A stretch of DNA of 64,000 bases from Pezizomycotina sp. ARF18. Taxonomy: Eukaryota > Ascomycota. A model generated the notes under the pieces. It ran no database searches and was not told where the DNA came from. It saw only the letters and a list, made by a program, of their open reading frames with translations. Shown one piece after another: positions 9,546 through 20,107 of this stretch; positions within the stretch are counted from its first letter, which is position 1; every line of letters starts with the position of its first letter. Made by a program: the position numbers and the translations under genes. The stretch is taken from NCBI GenBank assembly GCA_002224055.1, contig AZLU01000001.1, positions 982,766 to 1,046,765 on the forward strand. The letters are read 5' to 3'.

Positions 9546-12500
9546 ATGTTCGGGAGACAGGACGCTCGTCAAGTCGACGATGAATACGAGGCCGAAAGGC
9601 AATGGGTGTGAAGCCAACAAAGCATTTTTCCTAACTTTTCTTTTCTTCTCTCCGAAAGATCTTCTGTGACAATTCGACTAACGGCGACGTTAGGACGACC
9701 TCGGCTACCACCGAGTTGAGACCTCCCACTCGGCGGAGACAAAAAGAGGCGCGACCGCGGCTTCGATCCCTACCGTGAGCTTCCAAGGGTCGTCAAACTC
9801 TAGCTAAAGCTAATGGCGGCAAGCCCGAAGTCCAGGCGAAATGGGCTGGTAAGCTTCTTTAGTTTGAAGTCAAAGTTGTTTTCTCTACGTTTCCATCAGG
9901 CTAATCTTTCCTTTTTCTTTTTCTCGGAAGCCCTCTATGACGAGGAGCAAGATATGACGAGGGCGGACGGTATCGGTGGAGGTGACTTGCACAGGTTCGT
10001 CTTTCCTTTTCCTTTTCGCGATCGTCTTATGTTCTTTGAGGAGAAGTGGAGCTAACTTGTACGTTTTAAATAAACAGGATGGGTGAAAATTACCGTCCCT
10101 CTTATAGGCAGCAAAGGGCGAGGTCGGTCGAGACTCCTCGCAGGAGGCCGCAGGAGTCCTTCCAACCTCGCCCGGCGGCCAACAAGCCTACACGTATCTA
10201 TGGAGCTTTCGGCCCACCCGGTGAGCCAAGTCCGGGCAATGCCAGACGTGACCCGTACCAGAGCGTCTTTGGCGGGCCTGCCGCGCCACTGGTGGACCAC
10301 CTCGTCCCCAAAGGTGTAAGTTGCGTCCAAGAAATCCTTTTAGTTTTTATTTTATTATCTATTTATATATTTTCAATTTCTTCCGGAAAGTAAAAAAAAA
10401 AACAAATTCACCGATAACTGAAAATTTTTCTTCTGTTCGTACACAGTTGGGGCGGCCAACTGGCTGGTGCCGCTGACTTCACTAGCATGTTCGGGGCGCT
10501 CTTGGGTAAAAACGCCCCCGCAGCGGCCCCTACCGCACCAGCAAATCCCGTGTTGATGCAGTCCAGGCACGCACCTGTAGTAGAAGACCCAACGCCGAAG
10601 GGTCCAGCTCGCCCGACTGCGGACTGGGGCGAAACTGCGAAAGCGGTCGGTGGGATCTTGGAAAAAACTGGACCTGCGGGTCTCATGCAGTCCAAGCACG
10701 CGCCTCTGCAGCCGGTTCCAACTCAGCCGGCTGGCACCAAGGAGCCAGCTCCCACCCCAGCCCCAACTAAAGCCCAAGAAACTGTTCTTCCAAAGCGCTT
10801 CTGCTTCCAGGGACGGCGCAAATGATTAATGGCAATATCAAGATTTACGCTGGGGACTTGGTCAATGGCTTCATCAACTCGGTTATTCAGGTTTCCTACC
10901 CTCAATTCTACCTCATCGAGGTCTTGAGGAGCTCCTGAGGAAGTTTCGCCAAATCGTTCTCTCACCTGAACTGCTTACTGCTGCTATAAATACCATTCCG
11001 GGAAAGAAACGGCTGAGAAACTTAAAGAATCCTCCCCTCTGATGCAATTCGAGAAGGTTCAGGGAAGGATCCTTGATGCTGTTCACAACGCAGACAAAAC
11101 CTCCGAATCTGGCAAGGCGAAATCTGCTCCATCTACGTCCAAGGCGGAGCAGCCCAAGGTGGAAATTTCGAACGCTTTTGCGGCGCCGCCCGTTCCAGCT
11201 GTTGTTATAAAGCAAGAGAAACCAATCGCAGCCGAGCAGAACAAGCCCGCTTTATCCACCGCTCAAAACAAGGAGATCAGTGTTGAACACAAGGTAAACC
11301 AACTTCCTCCTCACCTTGCAAGGAAGTCCGAAGCAGCAACACCCGAAAATCCAAAGGTTGCTGCCTCTCCGGCTGCTCCAAAGGTCGGAAGCGGTTGGGG
11401 AGAGGTCAAGGAGTCTACTTGGGATTCAAAACCAAAGCCTAACATGGCAGCTTTTCAGGCTTCCGTCAAACCAAATCCTCCTCCTGTTGTCATCAAGCAG
11501 GAGCCTGCCTGGGAATCTAAGCCTGTGGCTCCCCCAGTTCAAAAGGCTGAAAACTCTGGGAAGGCGTCCATCTGGGCTCCGGTTGGAGGCCCGAGAAGAA
11601 GAGCGAGGGTCCTGCTGTTGGAATAAGGCGGATAAGTTGGAAGAATCTTCTGTCGACGAAAACGAGGAGGCTATCGTTGCTAGGGCCATCGCGGGGCACA
11701 TTGAACCATGAGGAGGATCGCTGGTAAAGATAAGGAAGCGGTCAAGGAATCCAAAGGACCCGAGAAAGAACAGCCTCGTAATGTTGTTCCGGTAGCGGTT
11801 CGTCCTCAACCTGTTCAGGCTACTGTTAACATTCCAGCCAACGTCGCTCCGGTTGCTGTTCGTCCTCAACCGGTCCAGACTGTCGTTAATGCTCCTCCAC
11901 CATCGTTGTCAAAGAACCTGAGAGCACCGCGGCGAAGGTTGAAAAGAGGAAGAAAGGCCACAACCTCCAAGGGAACAGCAGAAAGTTCCGCTAAAGATTG
12001 CCCCCCAACCTCAACCCCAACCTTTCAGGAGGACCACGCCCCACCCAGATACGGTGGTGCCCAGGCTAAAACTCCCACTATCGCGCCGGCTGATCCTAGC
12101 GTCGCTTTGAGGGCGAGGAAACTTCAGCTGTCCAAGGAGAAACCCTGGACCATGAAAGTAACCATCGACGTTTCTCGCGAAATCCCGTAAGTGTTCTCTC
12201 CTCCTTTATCGTGCATCTTCCGTTTTTAGTTCCAGCGCTAAAAAAACCTGGTATATTTTCTCTCCACTCTTTTCTTCGTTCTCGCTCGCTAATTTTCTAT
12301 TTTCTATTTAAGGCATTGCGGTGCATATAAACTGATTATCAACTGCACAGCCGATCCGATGAGCGAGCTCACCCTCAGTCTCCGTTCTAGGCTCGATGAG
12401 CAAGAATTCAATTCTGTATCTACCAGCTCGGCGTTCCAGGAGTACGCTGGGAAGGTTACCGATGCTTTTGATGACAGGATGTGCAAATGGTACGCTTCCC

Positions 12501-12657
12501 CTTTTTCCATTTTCGCTTTCTTTCTAGTAGTTTTCTTGTCCTTTTGAGCATTCATACGATACGCATGGTGTAACTGATATACATGTGCTATTTCCCTTGG
12601 AACACAAATAGTGGGAGAGGAGTTCAGGACCTCTCGCAAATAGACTGCGGTCTATGA
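9546..12657 (+). CDS. Pro/Ala/Lys-rich multi-exon protein of unknown function
   Basis: The family is not recognised. The best model starts at ATG 9546 (MFGRQDARQVDDEYEAERQW), with a donor at 9606 and small exons joined by consensus splice sites. These include the exon ending before 9850, an LYDEEQDMTRADGIGGGDLHR exon near 9932-9994, and an exon from about 10078 to 10315 rich in Arg and Pro. From about 10447 the protein is Pro/Ala-rich. It contains two copies of LMQS(R/K)HAP (near 10553 and 10685), two VIKQE motifs (near 11205 and 11490), and a 20-residue tandem duplication around VAVRPQPVQ (about 11778-11895). The C-terminal part looks folded: KPWTMKVTIDVSREIP, then an exon from about 12313 with LTLSLRSRLDEQEF, donor at 12490, and a last exon 12612-12657 ending DLSQIDCGL. 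Several frame changes occur near 9770, 10790, 10890, 11600 and 11950. A scaffold or regulatory role is plausible but not shown. Confidence 0.55.
11778..11897 (+). repeat. Two tandem 60-nt (20-residue) units inside the Pro/Ala-rich gene
   Basis: Consecutive units of 60 nt encode NVVPVAVRPQPVQATVNIPA and then NVAPVAVRPQPVQTVVNAPP. The codons have diverged at silent positions (for example GTAGCG against GTTGCT), so the duplication is old enough to accumulate silent change while the peptide is kept. Confidence 0.85.
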
Positions 12658-15187
12658 ATGGTAACCTCAACTTACAACAATGATATATCATACATCCAAA
12701 CGATGTATTGAAATATCAATGTTAATCCAAAAAAAAGGCAAAATAAGGAAGAAGATAAGAGGGAATATCCTAAAAAATCAATAATAATACAGCAAGGCGG
12801 ATGATATCGAGCAAGTAAAACAGGGAAAGAAAAATAATAATTGCTCTTGTATCGAAATTACTTTCTTATTTCATCAAATTTCATTTTATTATTTTGTTTT
12901 GTTTCTATTTTTTCTAGCAACGGAGGCAAAGTTAGGCGCGAAGATATTAAAAAAAGGGGAGAAGTGTTTTATTTTCATTTTTCTTATCCTTAGCATTATC
13001 TCTTTTTCCTCTCAATAATAACTCTTTTTCTATCTTGTATCTTAGAAAGCTGCATGCAAGATGGAATATTTTTAAACACTACGGTGCGATCGAATATAAC
13101 TTTTATTAAAACCCTGTTACTGCACTTACGAGATATGTATGTACGACCTTGTGGAGGCGCATCTTTTCAAAGGCGTTTAATTTTTTATTTTCCTATTTTT
13201 ATTCTCATCCTCCCGTTGGCAATTTTCTTTTCTCCATCTTATGACCTTTTCTTGATCTAGACGCTCTTTTTTCCTGTTGCTCAAGCGCTTTAGTCCTTTC
13301 GGTGTTTTTTTTTTTTTTTTTCCGTTTTGTTAGCAGTACTATCATTCCCTTACATCCTTCAGCACGATGTTTTCGCTGTATAACTAACTGTACTGTACTG
13401 TTACGGTAGGTATATATAGGTAAGTAATCCGTCCTGTCGCTCTGAGCAGGGTATAAGTAACCAATTAAAAAAAAAACAGGCTCTCTTCGGAGAAATGTAC
13501 ATCCCCAATTGCACCGTTTTTAATACATCAAGAGATAATAGTAATAATAATAACAACAATAATGATTTCTTATAACGACCAACTTTAACCCAGCACCAGG
13601 ATGCCGGGTATGTACGACGAATGTCGCAATCGCTCTTGATGGCTGCAGCAATAAAAAAAATAAAAAAAAAATAAACCTCCATTATCTTTCCTCGACGTCA
13701 ACATCCATATCTGAAATGATATTTTGAACCCTGGAAAGACTAGAAAAATAATTATAGAAACCCAGGAAAAAATTTTTCCTTACCGAATTTCTTCTAAGCG
13801 CGCGCAATCCAAATTAAGTACTACCCTAATGTGCCGAATTGCTTGGTATTAGACTGCAATTAAGCGTACCTTTTCTCTCTATATCCACACCCATTTTCTA
13901 CCCAATTAATGCAAGGGGCGGGAGTCGGCAGCTTAAGGAGCTTCTATTTTTGTAGTGAGAGTAGGTAAGCCCAGCATTTAAATAAACGGCAGCCAATCAT
14001 TGGCCAATTCACAGCCAGGGCCCGAAACACCAATTAACTCACCACCACCAACATTTCCCTTTCATCTTATTCAACTTTACCTTATCTCAACGACAGGCCA
14101 ACAGACGATAGCCATTTCTACCCCCCTCCTATATACTTATGCTTTTGTTCTAGATTTGCATACAGTATTTCCCTCTTTTTTTTTTTGTTTTTGCGGTCCT
14201 ACATGAGAAAGTGGAGCAAATGGCCAGAAGCCTTACCCGAAATGTCTACCAACGCGGGGGGGGGCCACCAAAGGGTGAGCTGACCACTCAGAAGCCAGCA
14301 TAGCCAGCTGGGATATCATGGGCCATTCGTCAATCTGTCCATCTTTCCACTCCCAGCAAGCCCTAATTATTTTACACCATATTATTAGAGCCTTGTTCGC
14401 AACGGTGATATTCTTTTGATTACACTCTAGGGCTCTGGCGCTTCGAGCAAGACGGAAGAATTTTATTATATTTTAAACGATTTCTATTTGGGTTACCGCT
14501 CATTTTAAACAGAACAGACTTGCAGCTAGCTGTACACACTTTTTCTCTTTTCCTTTTCGTTCTATATTGTCTTTATTATTATATTTGGAACGCGTGTTTT
14601 AGACGCTTCCAAGACGTTTTCTTCTTCTTCTTCTTCTCTCTTTTTTGACAGAGGGTGCACGATACCTTTTTTGGAGTTAGCTCGCTGGTGTTTATTCTCT
14701 TTTCCTGTTTGTTATAAGTATTAACCCTTCCCCACCACACACTTCCACTTCCCCTCCTCCTCCGGATATCTCATCATCAGATCTTTCTCTCTCTCTCTCT
14801 CTCTCTCCTCCCTCTCTCTCTTTGTCGAGTACCTTTACTATTCGTTTATATATTGATAGATATATTTCCCATTATTTGTCTCTTTTATAGATATACTAAT
14901 TTTTCGACAAGAGAAGAAAAGCTGTTTGAAACGTTTTCTTTCATGTCTATATGATAAACTCATCCTAATATTATAAACATATCTTTCCTTTTGGTTTTTT
15001 CTTTCTTGCATAGCATTGCCACTAGAGTATCACGCCTGCATTCCATCCTAAAGCCATTTTTTTTTTTTTTTTGATTCTTCATCATATTTGTAATTCATCT
15101 AGCATCGCGGGGCGTATATCTTCACCTTTTACTACTATTACTTCCTTAGATTTATATAGCATCCCAAACACTATTCCTTTCTTCAAA
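12658..15187. other. Gene-poor spacer, pyrimidine-rich towards its right end
   Basis: No gene is supportable. T tracts lie near 13305-13322 and 15057-15072. The segment from about 14640 to 14830 is strongly pyrimidine-rich and includes a CT repeat at 14784-14820. This could be the leader or core-promoter region of the gene beginning near 15188, because pyrimidine-rich leaders are usual in filamentous ascomycetes. Confidence 0.55.
14784..14820. repeat. (CT)n microsatellite
   Basis: About 11 uninterrupted CT units are followed by CCTCC and more CT units, in the pyrimidine-rich spacer upstream of the Gln-rich gene. Confidence 0.85.
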
Positions 15188-17217
15188 ATGAGTTTATTCA
15201 AGACAAAGGCCGCTTCGGACTCGCAGGTCTCGCTAGGGGTTTGATCAACGGCAATTCGGTCACCACCACCAGCAGCAGGCACCTACATTATCCTCCGTGA
15301 ACAACAACATGCAGTTCGACGTGAACGCATTATTCAGTGGGACTCGAACCCGCACCTGAGGCAGCAGCAGCCCGCCTACAGGTCTACCAGGCCAACCCAT
15401 GCAGAGCCACCACCAAGCATGTAATCCCCCGGTCGTCGGCGGCTAGCAGCGGTAACAGCCGCCACGTGAGCGCCCTCCAACCCCCACCCACACTCCCCCA
15501 CCCCACCTGTTCTCCCGACCCTGTCGACGGGTAACATCGACCAAAGGTCCCAAGAAGTTCGAAATGCTCTACAGCCAACAGCCTTACCTCCCCGGGAGTT
15601 CAGAACGCGTACGTAACGCAGCTGCCTTTTCGGCAGGCTTCGATGTCCGCACAGCAGATCAGGCAGCAGCTCCAACAAGTCGCGGCGCAGCAAGCCCAGC
15701 ACCAGCAGCAGCTCGCTCAGCAAGGGCAGATCCCAACTCGCACAGTACGTCCAGCAGCAATCGCAACCTTTTAGCGCCAGAGCCAGCACCAGGTTCAGGC
15801 CGCTCAGGTCCAAGCCCAGGCTCAGGCTCAGGCCCAGGCCCGCGCGAACAGGAGGTTCTCCATGCAGCATGTGCCCATGTCGTACTCCCAGGACCCGCCG
15901 CCGTCCTTCTTTCCCTTCCAGCTCGGTGCTCAGGCTGGCAGCATGTCTCAAGCGGTACCCCGCCGCCGCCTCAGTCGAGGCGCATGTCTCCGGCCGGACC
16001 ATGCAAGTCTGCTCGCCGCCGCCCTGCAGATGTCCATGACGCCCGAGCCCATGCCGGATCCGATGCAGATCCTCCAGTCGAACGACGGAATGCAGACATC
16101 ATGCCGCCGCCGCCGCAGCAGCAGCACACCACGAGCACGTCGTTGCCCCCGTCGTGGACCAGACACTCATGAAGTCCGCCCGATGGAGCTGACTGAATAC
16201 CTCCGCATCACCGGTCCCGAGGACATGACCCGCCACATTCCCTCCGTCGACATGACCGAAGCCGTCGTCTCCGAGTTCCAACACCCGGACAAGGAGTCCG
16301 TCGTCGGGCAGTCCATGCCGCTCATGAACAAGCTCTCCTGGTCCCGTCCCTGAGGAAGCCTTCGACTCGTGATCATGTGGAACAGCCGCCACCTCACGCC
16401 CTTCCGCAGCAGACCCTCGGCCGCACGATCCGGTGCGAGGACGTCGCTGACCTTTCACCGATTTCTGGGTCAAACCTGTCCACGCCGCTACTTTATCCTG
16501 GCTCCAGGCCATCGATTCTGCCAGGCTCGACGAGCGTAAAGGTGCCTCACGAGGTTCACCATGAACAACTACACGAACATGGACGGCATCATCGAGGGCG
16601 AGGAGGTCGATCCCAGCATGCTGCATTCGGCAAGCTGTTCACACTTTACCCTCCGTCCTCGAGACAACTCTCTGGCGCGGAAGCAGGTCTGTCTTCATGG
16701 AGTTCTGCTCACCGGTGTTCTCAGCGGCGAAGGTGCCGAGGAGCTTTGTCGGAGGACCGCTTAAGAACCTCCGCGCCATCAACAGCCCTACTCCAGGGAG
16801 TGGATCAACTCGTTCTACAGCGCTACTCGCCAGGTAAATTCCATCCCCTTCCTCTTCTTCTTATCGCCCTAATCATACAATTTACTAATATATCATGCTT
16901 CTCAGGTCGCAACAAGCGCCAAAACCACAAAGTGCCGCGCGGGCGCCCTCTGCGACTACGAGAACATCGTCCTCTTCTACTTCCACGGTCCCATGGATAC
17001 CTGGACCACGCAGGAATCCAAGCCGAGGTGAAATTTCTCAGGAGGACGGACCCGGAAGCCCGCTACCTCGTGCCGAGCTCGTGTACAGGTCCATACTCGA
17101 CATGAGTGAGCGTGACCTAGGCGACCTCAAGAAGGTCGTCGAGGCTAACGGCAGCAGGCCATCAGGAACGGCGATTACATGTACAACAGCATTTCTTTAT
17201 ACATTAGACGCCACTAG
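15188..17217 (+). CDS. Gln-rich protein of unknown function, frames interrupted
   Basis: The family is not recognised. GC-rich coding-like sequence begins near the ATG at 15188 (MSLFKTKAASDSQVSL), and the real start may instead be the MQFDVNALFSGT segment at about 15310. The N-terminal half is low complexity: a His/Gln stretch, then QQIRQQLQQVAAQQAQHQQQ near 15655-15715, and QAQAQAQAQA near 15808-15840. The C-terminal half looks folded, with LTEYLRITGPEDMTRHIP (about 16188-16240), VVSEFQHPDKESVVGQ (about 16267-16310) and, around a consensus intron (about 16832-16905), PYSREWINSFYSATRQ then YENIVLFYFHGPMDTW. The final frame gives DMSERDLGDLKK and NGDYMYNSISLYIRRH, stopping at 17215-17217. Gln-rich N-termini are typical of fungal transcription cofactors, but I cannot name this one. 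At least eight frame changes interrupt the reading. Confidence 0.5.
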
Positions 17218-18764
17218 TTTTTCTTTTTGTTTTTTTTTTGTTTTTTTTTTTTTCTTTTCTTTTCTTTTCTTTTCTATTCTTTCTATTCTTTTTTTATTCT
17301 AAATGTACTAGTTTCACCGTATTTTTTTTTTTTTTCTTCTCTTCGAAACGCTTTTTATGACACTTTTTTTTTTTTTTTTTTTTTTTTTGGATGGCATTTT
17401 TATTTTACGGTTTTTCTTTTTGTATAACTTCTCTCACAAAATATTTATTTATTCTTCCTTGTTAATATCTTCTTTTTTCCTCCATCTGTCTCTTGGAATC
17501 CAGTCTTCTTTCCTTCCTTTGTACATTTCCTTCATCTCTGTTTTACATACCATGGAGTTTCTGTGTTCTTTTATTTTCTTTCTGTTTTTCGGTGGGTTTG
17601 CAAGCAAATCTAAGCTTCTCAGCATGGTTTTTTTTTTACTTCCAGTCGAATGATTATTCAGTATTATTTGTATTTAGCTTTACTCGAAGTATATGATATA
17701 AATAACAAGTATATTTACTATCAAGCACTTTCCTTTCTTTCCAGTGGTAAAGCCGCGCCCTATCGTGATGTTCGTTTTAATGCTTTTTTGGTTCAAGTAA
17801 AGTAGATATAAAACCTGACGGCGATACTCGAACCACAAATATTACCCGTGAGCGAAGGGTTGTTACACTTGCCGATAGGGCTACATATGACGGTATCTGT
17901 CAGTGTAGACGCCCGGACATCGGCTTTAATGTGACGACGTCTCATGTATATGGGGTAAGTATTCAAAACCGTTCCGCGAAGGTGTCCGAGAATAATCACA
18001 CAAATTAAATAGTTAATGGTAACGGACTTAAGACTTTGTAAGGGTTATTTCATTGAAAAACATGTATACGTTTGATAAAAAGAGTAAGAGCAGGTGCGAT
18101 ATAAAGACAACAGACAAGCAAATGCAAGAGGAGTGAATAGTCTGGAAGCCCATAGACAAATACATTTCAACCAAATAAAAAGCACAAAACGTCTCGCCAT
18201 TATTATTATATTAGTTATCAATTTATAGTGGAGGGCGTAATTATAGCAAGCTATCAAACACATTTCGTAAAAAGAGGAAAAGCGCTTTTTTTTTTAAAAA
18301 AAAAAATACCATTTCCCTCCTCTTTTTTTCATCATCATATTAAAGAGAAGTTTAATTCACTGTTATTAACACCACCATCTTCCCATTCTGATCCATTTGT
18401 GTATGTATGTGTATGGTTATCTTTGTTTAATCCAAAGTCGTTCGCACATTTCTTCTTCCACCTCCTGCTTAATCCATTTTGCAAAATGTTTTGCGATCCC
18501 TTTTGCATCGCCGGCACCAGTAAAGTAAAAATAAAGCGTAAAAAAAAAGTAGTAATAAAGGAATATATAGTAGAGAAGGAAATTTAATTAAAAGGTCGTT
18601 AGGATAGACAACGAAAGGGCTAAAAAAAAAAAGAAGAAAAAACGACCAAGTGACTAGCGATAATAAAAAGTTATAATAGTATTAATCAACTTTTTAAAGT
18701 AATAATTCCCCAGCTAATTATCAACCTAATAATACCATATCTGTGAGAAAACAAAAAAAAAAAA
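17218..18764. other. AT-rich intergenic region between convergent genes
   Basis: No gene is supportable. T-rich tracts dominate 17215-17400, including about 22 T near 17366-17387. The region lies between the 3' ends of the Gln-rich gene (+) and the ECM33-like gene (-), so it should hold both terminators. A tRNA-like box near 17810-17900 was examined and rejected. Confidence 0.55.
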
Positions 18765-20107
18765 TTACAGCAGGTAGAATAGGGAGATAACGGCTGAACC
18801 GAGGATGGCAGCGCTGTTGACGACAACGTTGGCGGCACCGCTCTTGCTGCTGGACTGACCGCCGCCCTTGTTCTCGCGAGACCACGACCTGGTTCTGCTG
18901 GAGGGCGAACTTGCAGGCGTAGTACCCTGGATCTCGCCTTGAGATTTAAGGGTGTCGTACGGGGTGCAGTCGAACTTCTGGGCGGTAGTCTGAATGTTGA
19001 ATCCTCCACGGACGTCACTGAGCTTGGGCATCTTGACACTATATATTGGAATAAACATTAGCATATACAATAGCTCAAAACAATAAACTTTTTGATATAA
19101 AATTTCCTCAAGAATAGCATCTTGAAAAGGTATCAAGCACATACGTATCAATTTCACGTTGAAGTCAATGGCTCCACCAATGGACTGAAGCTTGCCGAGA
19201 CCGTCAATGGTCTGGAGCTTGGTGTTGTTGGAGATCTGGAAACCACCTCCGACTTGGTGAGTTCTGGGAAGCTGATCTTGGTGAGAGCATTGTCCGACAC
19301 TATCGCAAGGACTGTCCGACGTTGGTCAGGTTGGCAAACTCGATCCGGTCGAAAGTGCAGTTGATCATGCCGAAAGACCCGTTGACGGTAGCCAAGCTGG
19401 GCATCTCGAGGGAACCAACGTCACGGAACGTGAGGTTGTTCGACCAGACCAGGTTCGGCAGGCTGACGCTGACGGACTTGGCGTTGAAGGAGACCGAGAG
19501 GAGTTGGTGACAGTCTTGATCTTCGAGGTGATATCCTTCAGGTACCTGTTGTTGTTGACATCGTAGGTGTCGCAGGTATCGAGATCGATCGCGTCGAGAT
19601 TAGAAAGGACTGTGTCGGTGACCAGACGGAGTGGCCTTGCTGATGGGGCCGAAAGTCATCGACATCAGGTTCGGCAGGTCTGGAATTGGATGCTTCCGAC
19701 CGATGTGAGCTTGCTCATGCTGAGATCGGCCAAGTTGATCATGGAGGTCAGCTCGAACATGCCACCGATGGACTTAAGATCGGGCGCAATGATGCTGGTG
19801 ACGTTGGTGCAGCCGACACAGTGCAGACCCTTGCGATGGTCTGCAGACCAGTCAAGTCGTAGGAGGTGCGCTAGGGCTGAGTTGGACATCACCTTTACGG
19901 ACTCGCACGAGCCAGGGCCGTGGCATCCCCGCTGTTTTGAACCTTGATCGTAGAGTCAGAGCAATTAATCTCGGCAGCGACTAAAGAACAGAGATACCAT
20001 GTATTAGCGAACTGTCGAAACGAAAGAAAATAAACAAAAACCACTTCCTCGAAGGGACCTACGAGAGAGCTAGCCGTCAGAGCGGCAAGGATGAGTGACT
20101 TGAACAT
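18765..20107 (-). CDS. ECM33: ECM33/SPS2-family GPI-anchored cell-wall protein
   Basis: Ecm33 proteins are GPI-anchored surface glycoproteins needed for wall integrity. Their ectodomain is a leucine-rich, receptor L-like repeat fold. The ATG at 20105-20107 opens a signal peptide (MFKSLILAALTASSLV) cut by an intron at 19981-20063. The mature N-terminus follows with INCSDSTIKVQNSGDATALA. Repeats of the form LxxLxxIxG follow: VTSIIAPDLKSIGGMFEL, LADLSMSKLTSVGSI, LVWSNNLTFRDVGSLEMPSL, FANLTNVGQSLRIVSDNALT and LQTIDGLGKLQSIGGAIDF. A second intron lies at about 19034-19137. After PKLSDVRGGFNIQTTAQKF comes a Ser/Lys/Gly-rich spacer and a C-terminal GPI signal (SSSKSGAANVVVNSAAILGSAVISLFYLL region), whose hydrophobic end stops at 18765-18767. 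The reading changes frame several times in the repeat region. Family assignment is confident. Confidence 0.88.

Noticed and set aside
15655-17217. LIM-domain-binding (PtaB/Ldb) identity for the Gln-rich gene
   Set aside because: The Gln-rich N-terminus fits, but the C-terminal segments do not show the conserved dimerisation-domain motifs of that family.
17800-17910. tRNA-like box (TGGTTCGAGTATC on the minus strand)
   Set aside because: The sequence resembles a T-loop, but the T-stem does not pair, no acceptor stem closes around it and no anticodon arm is clear.
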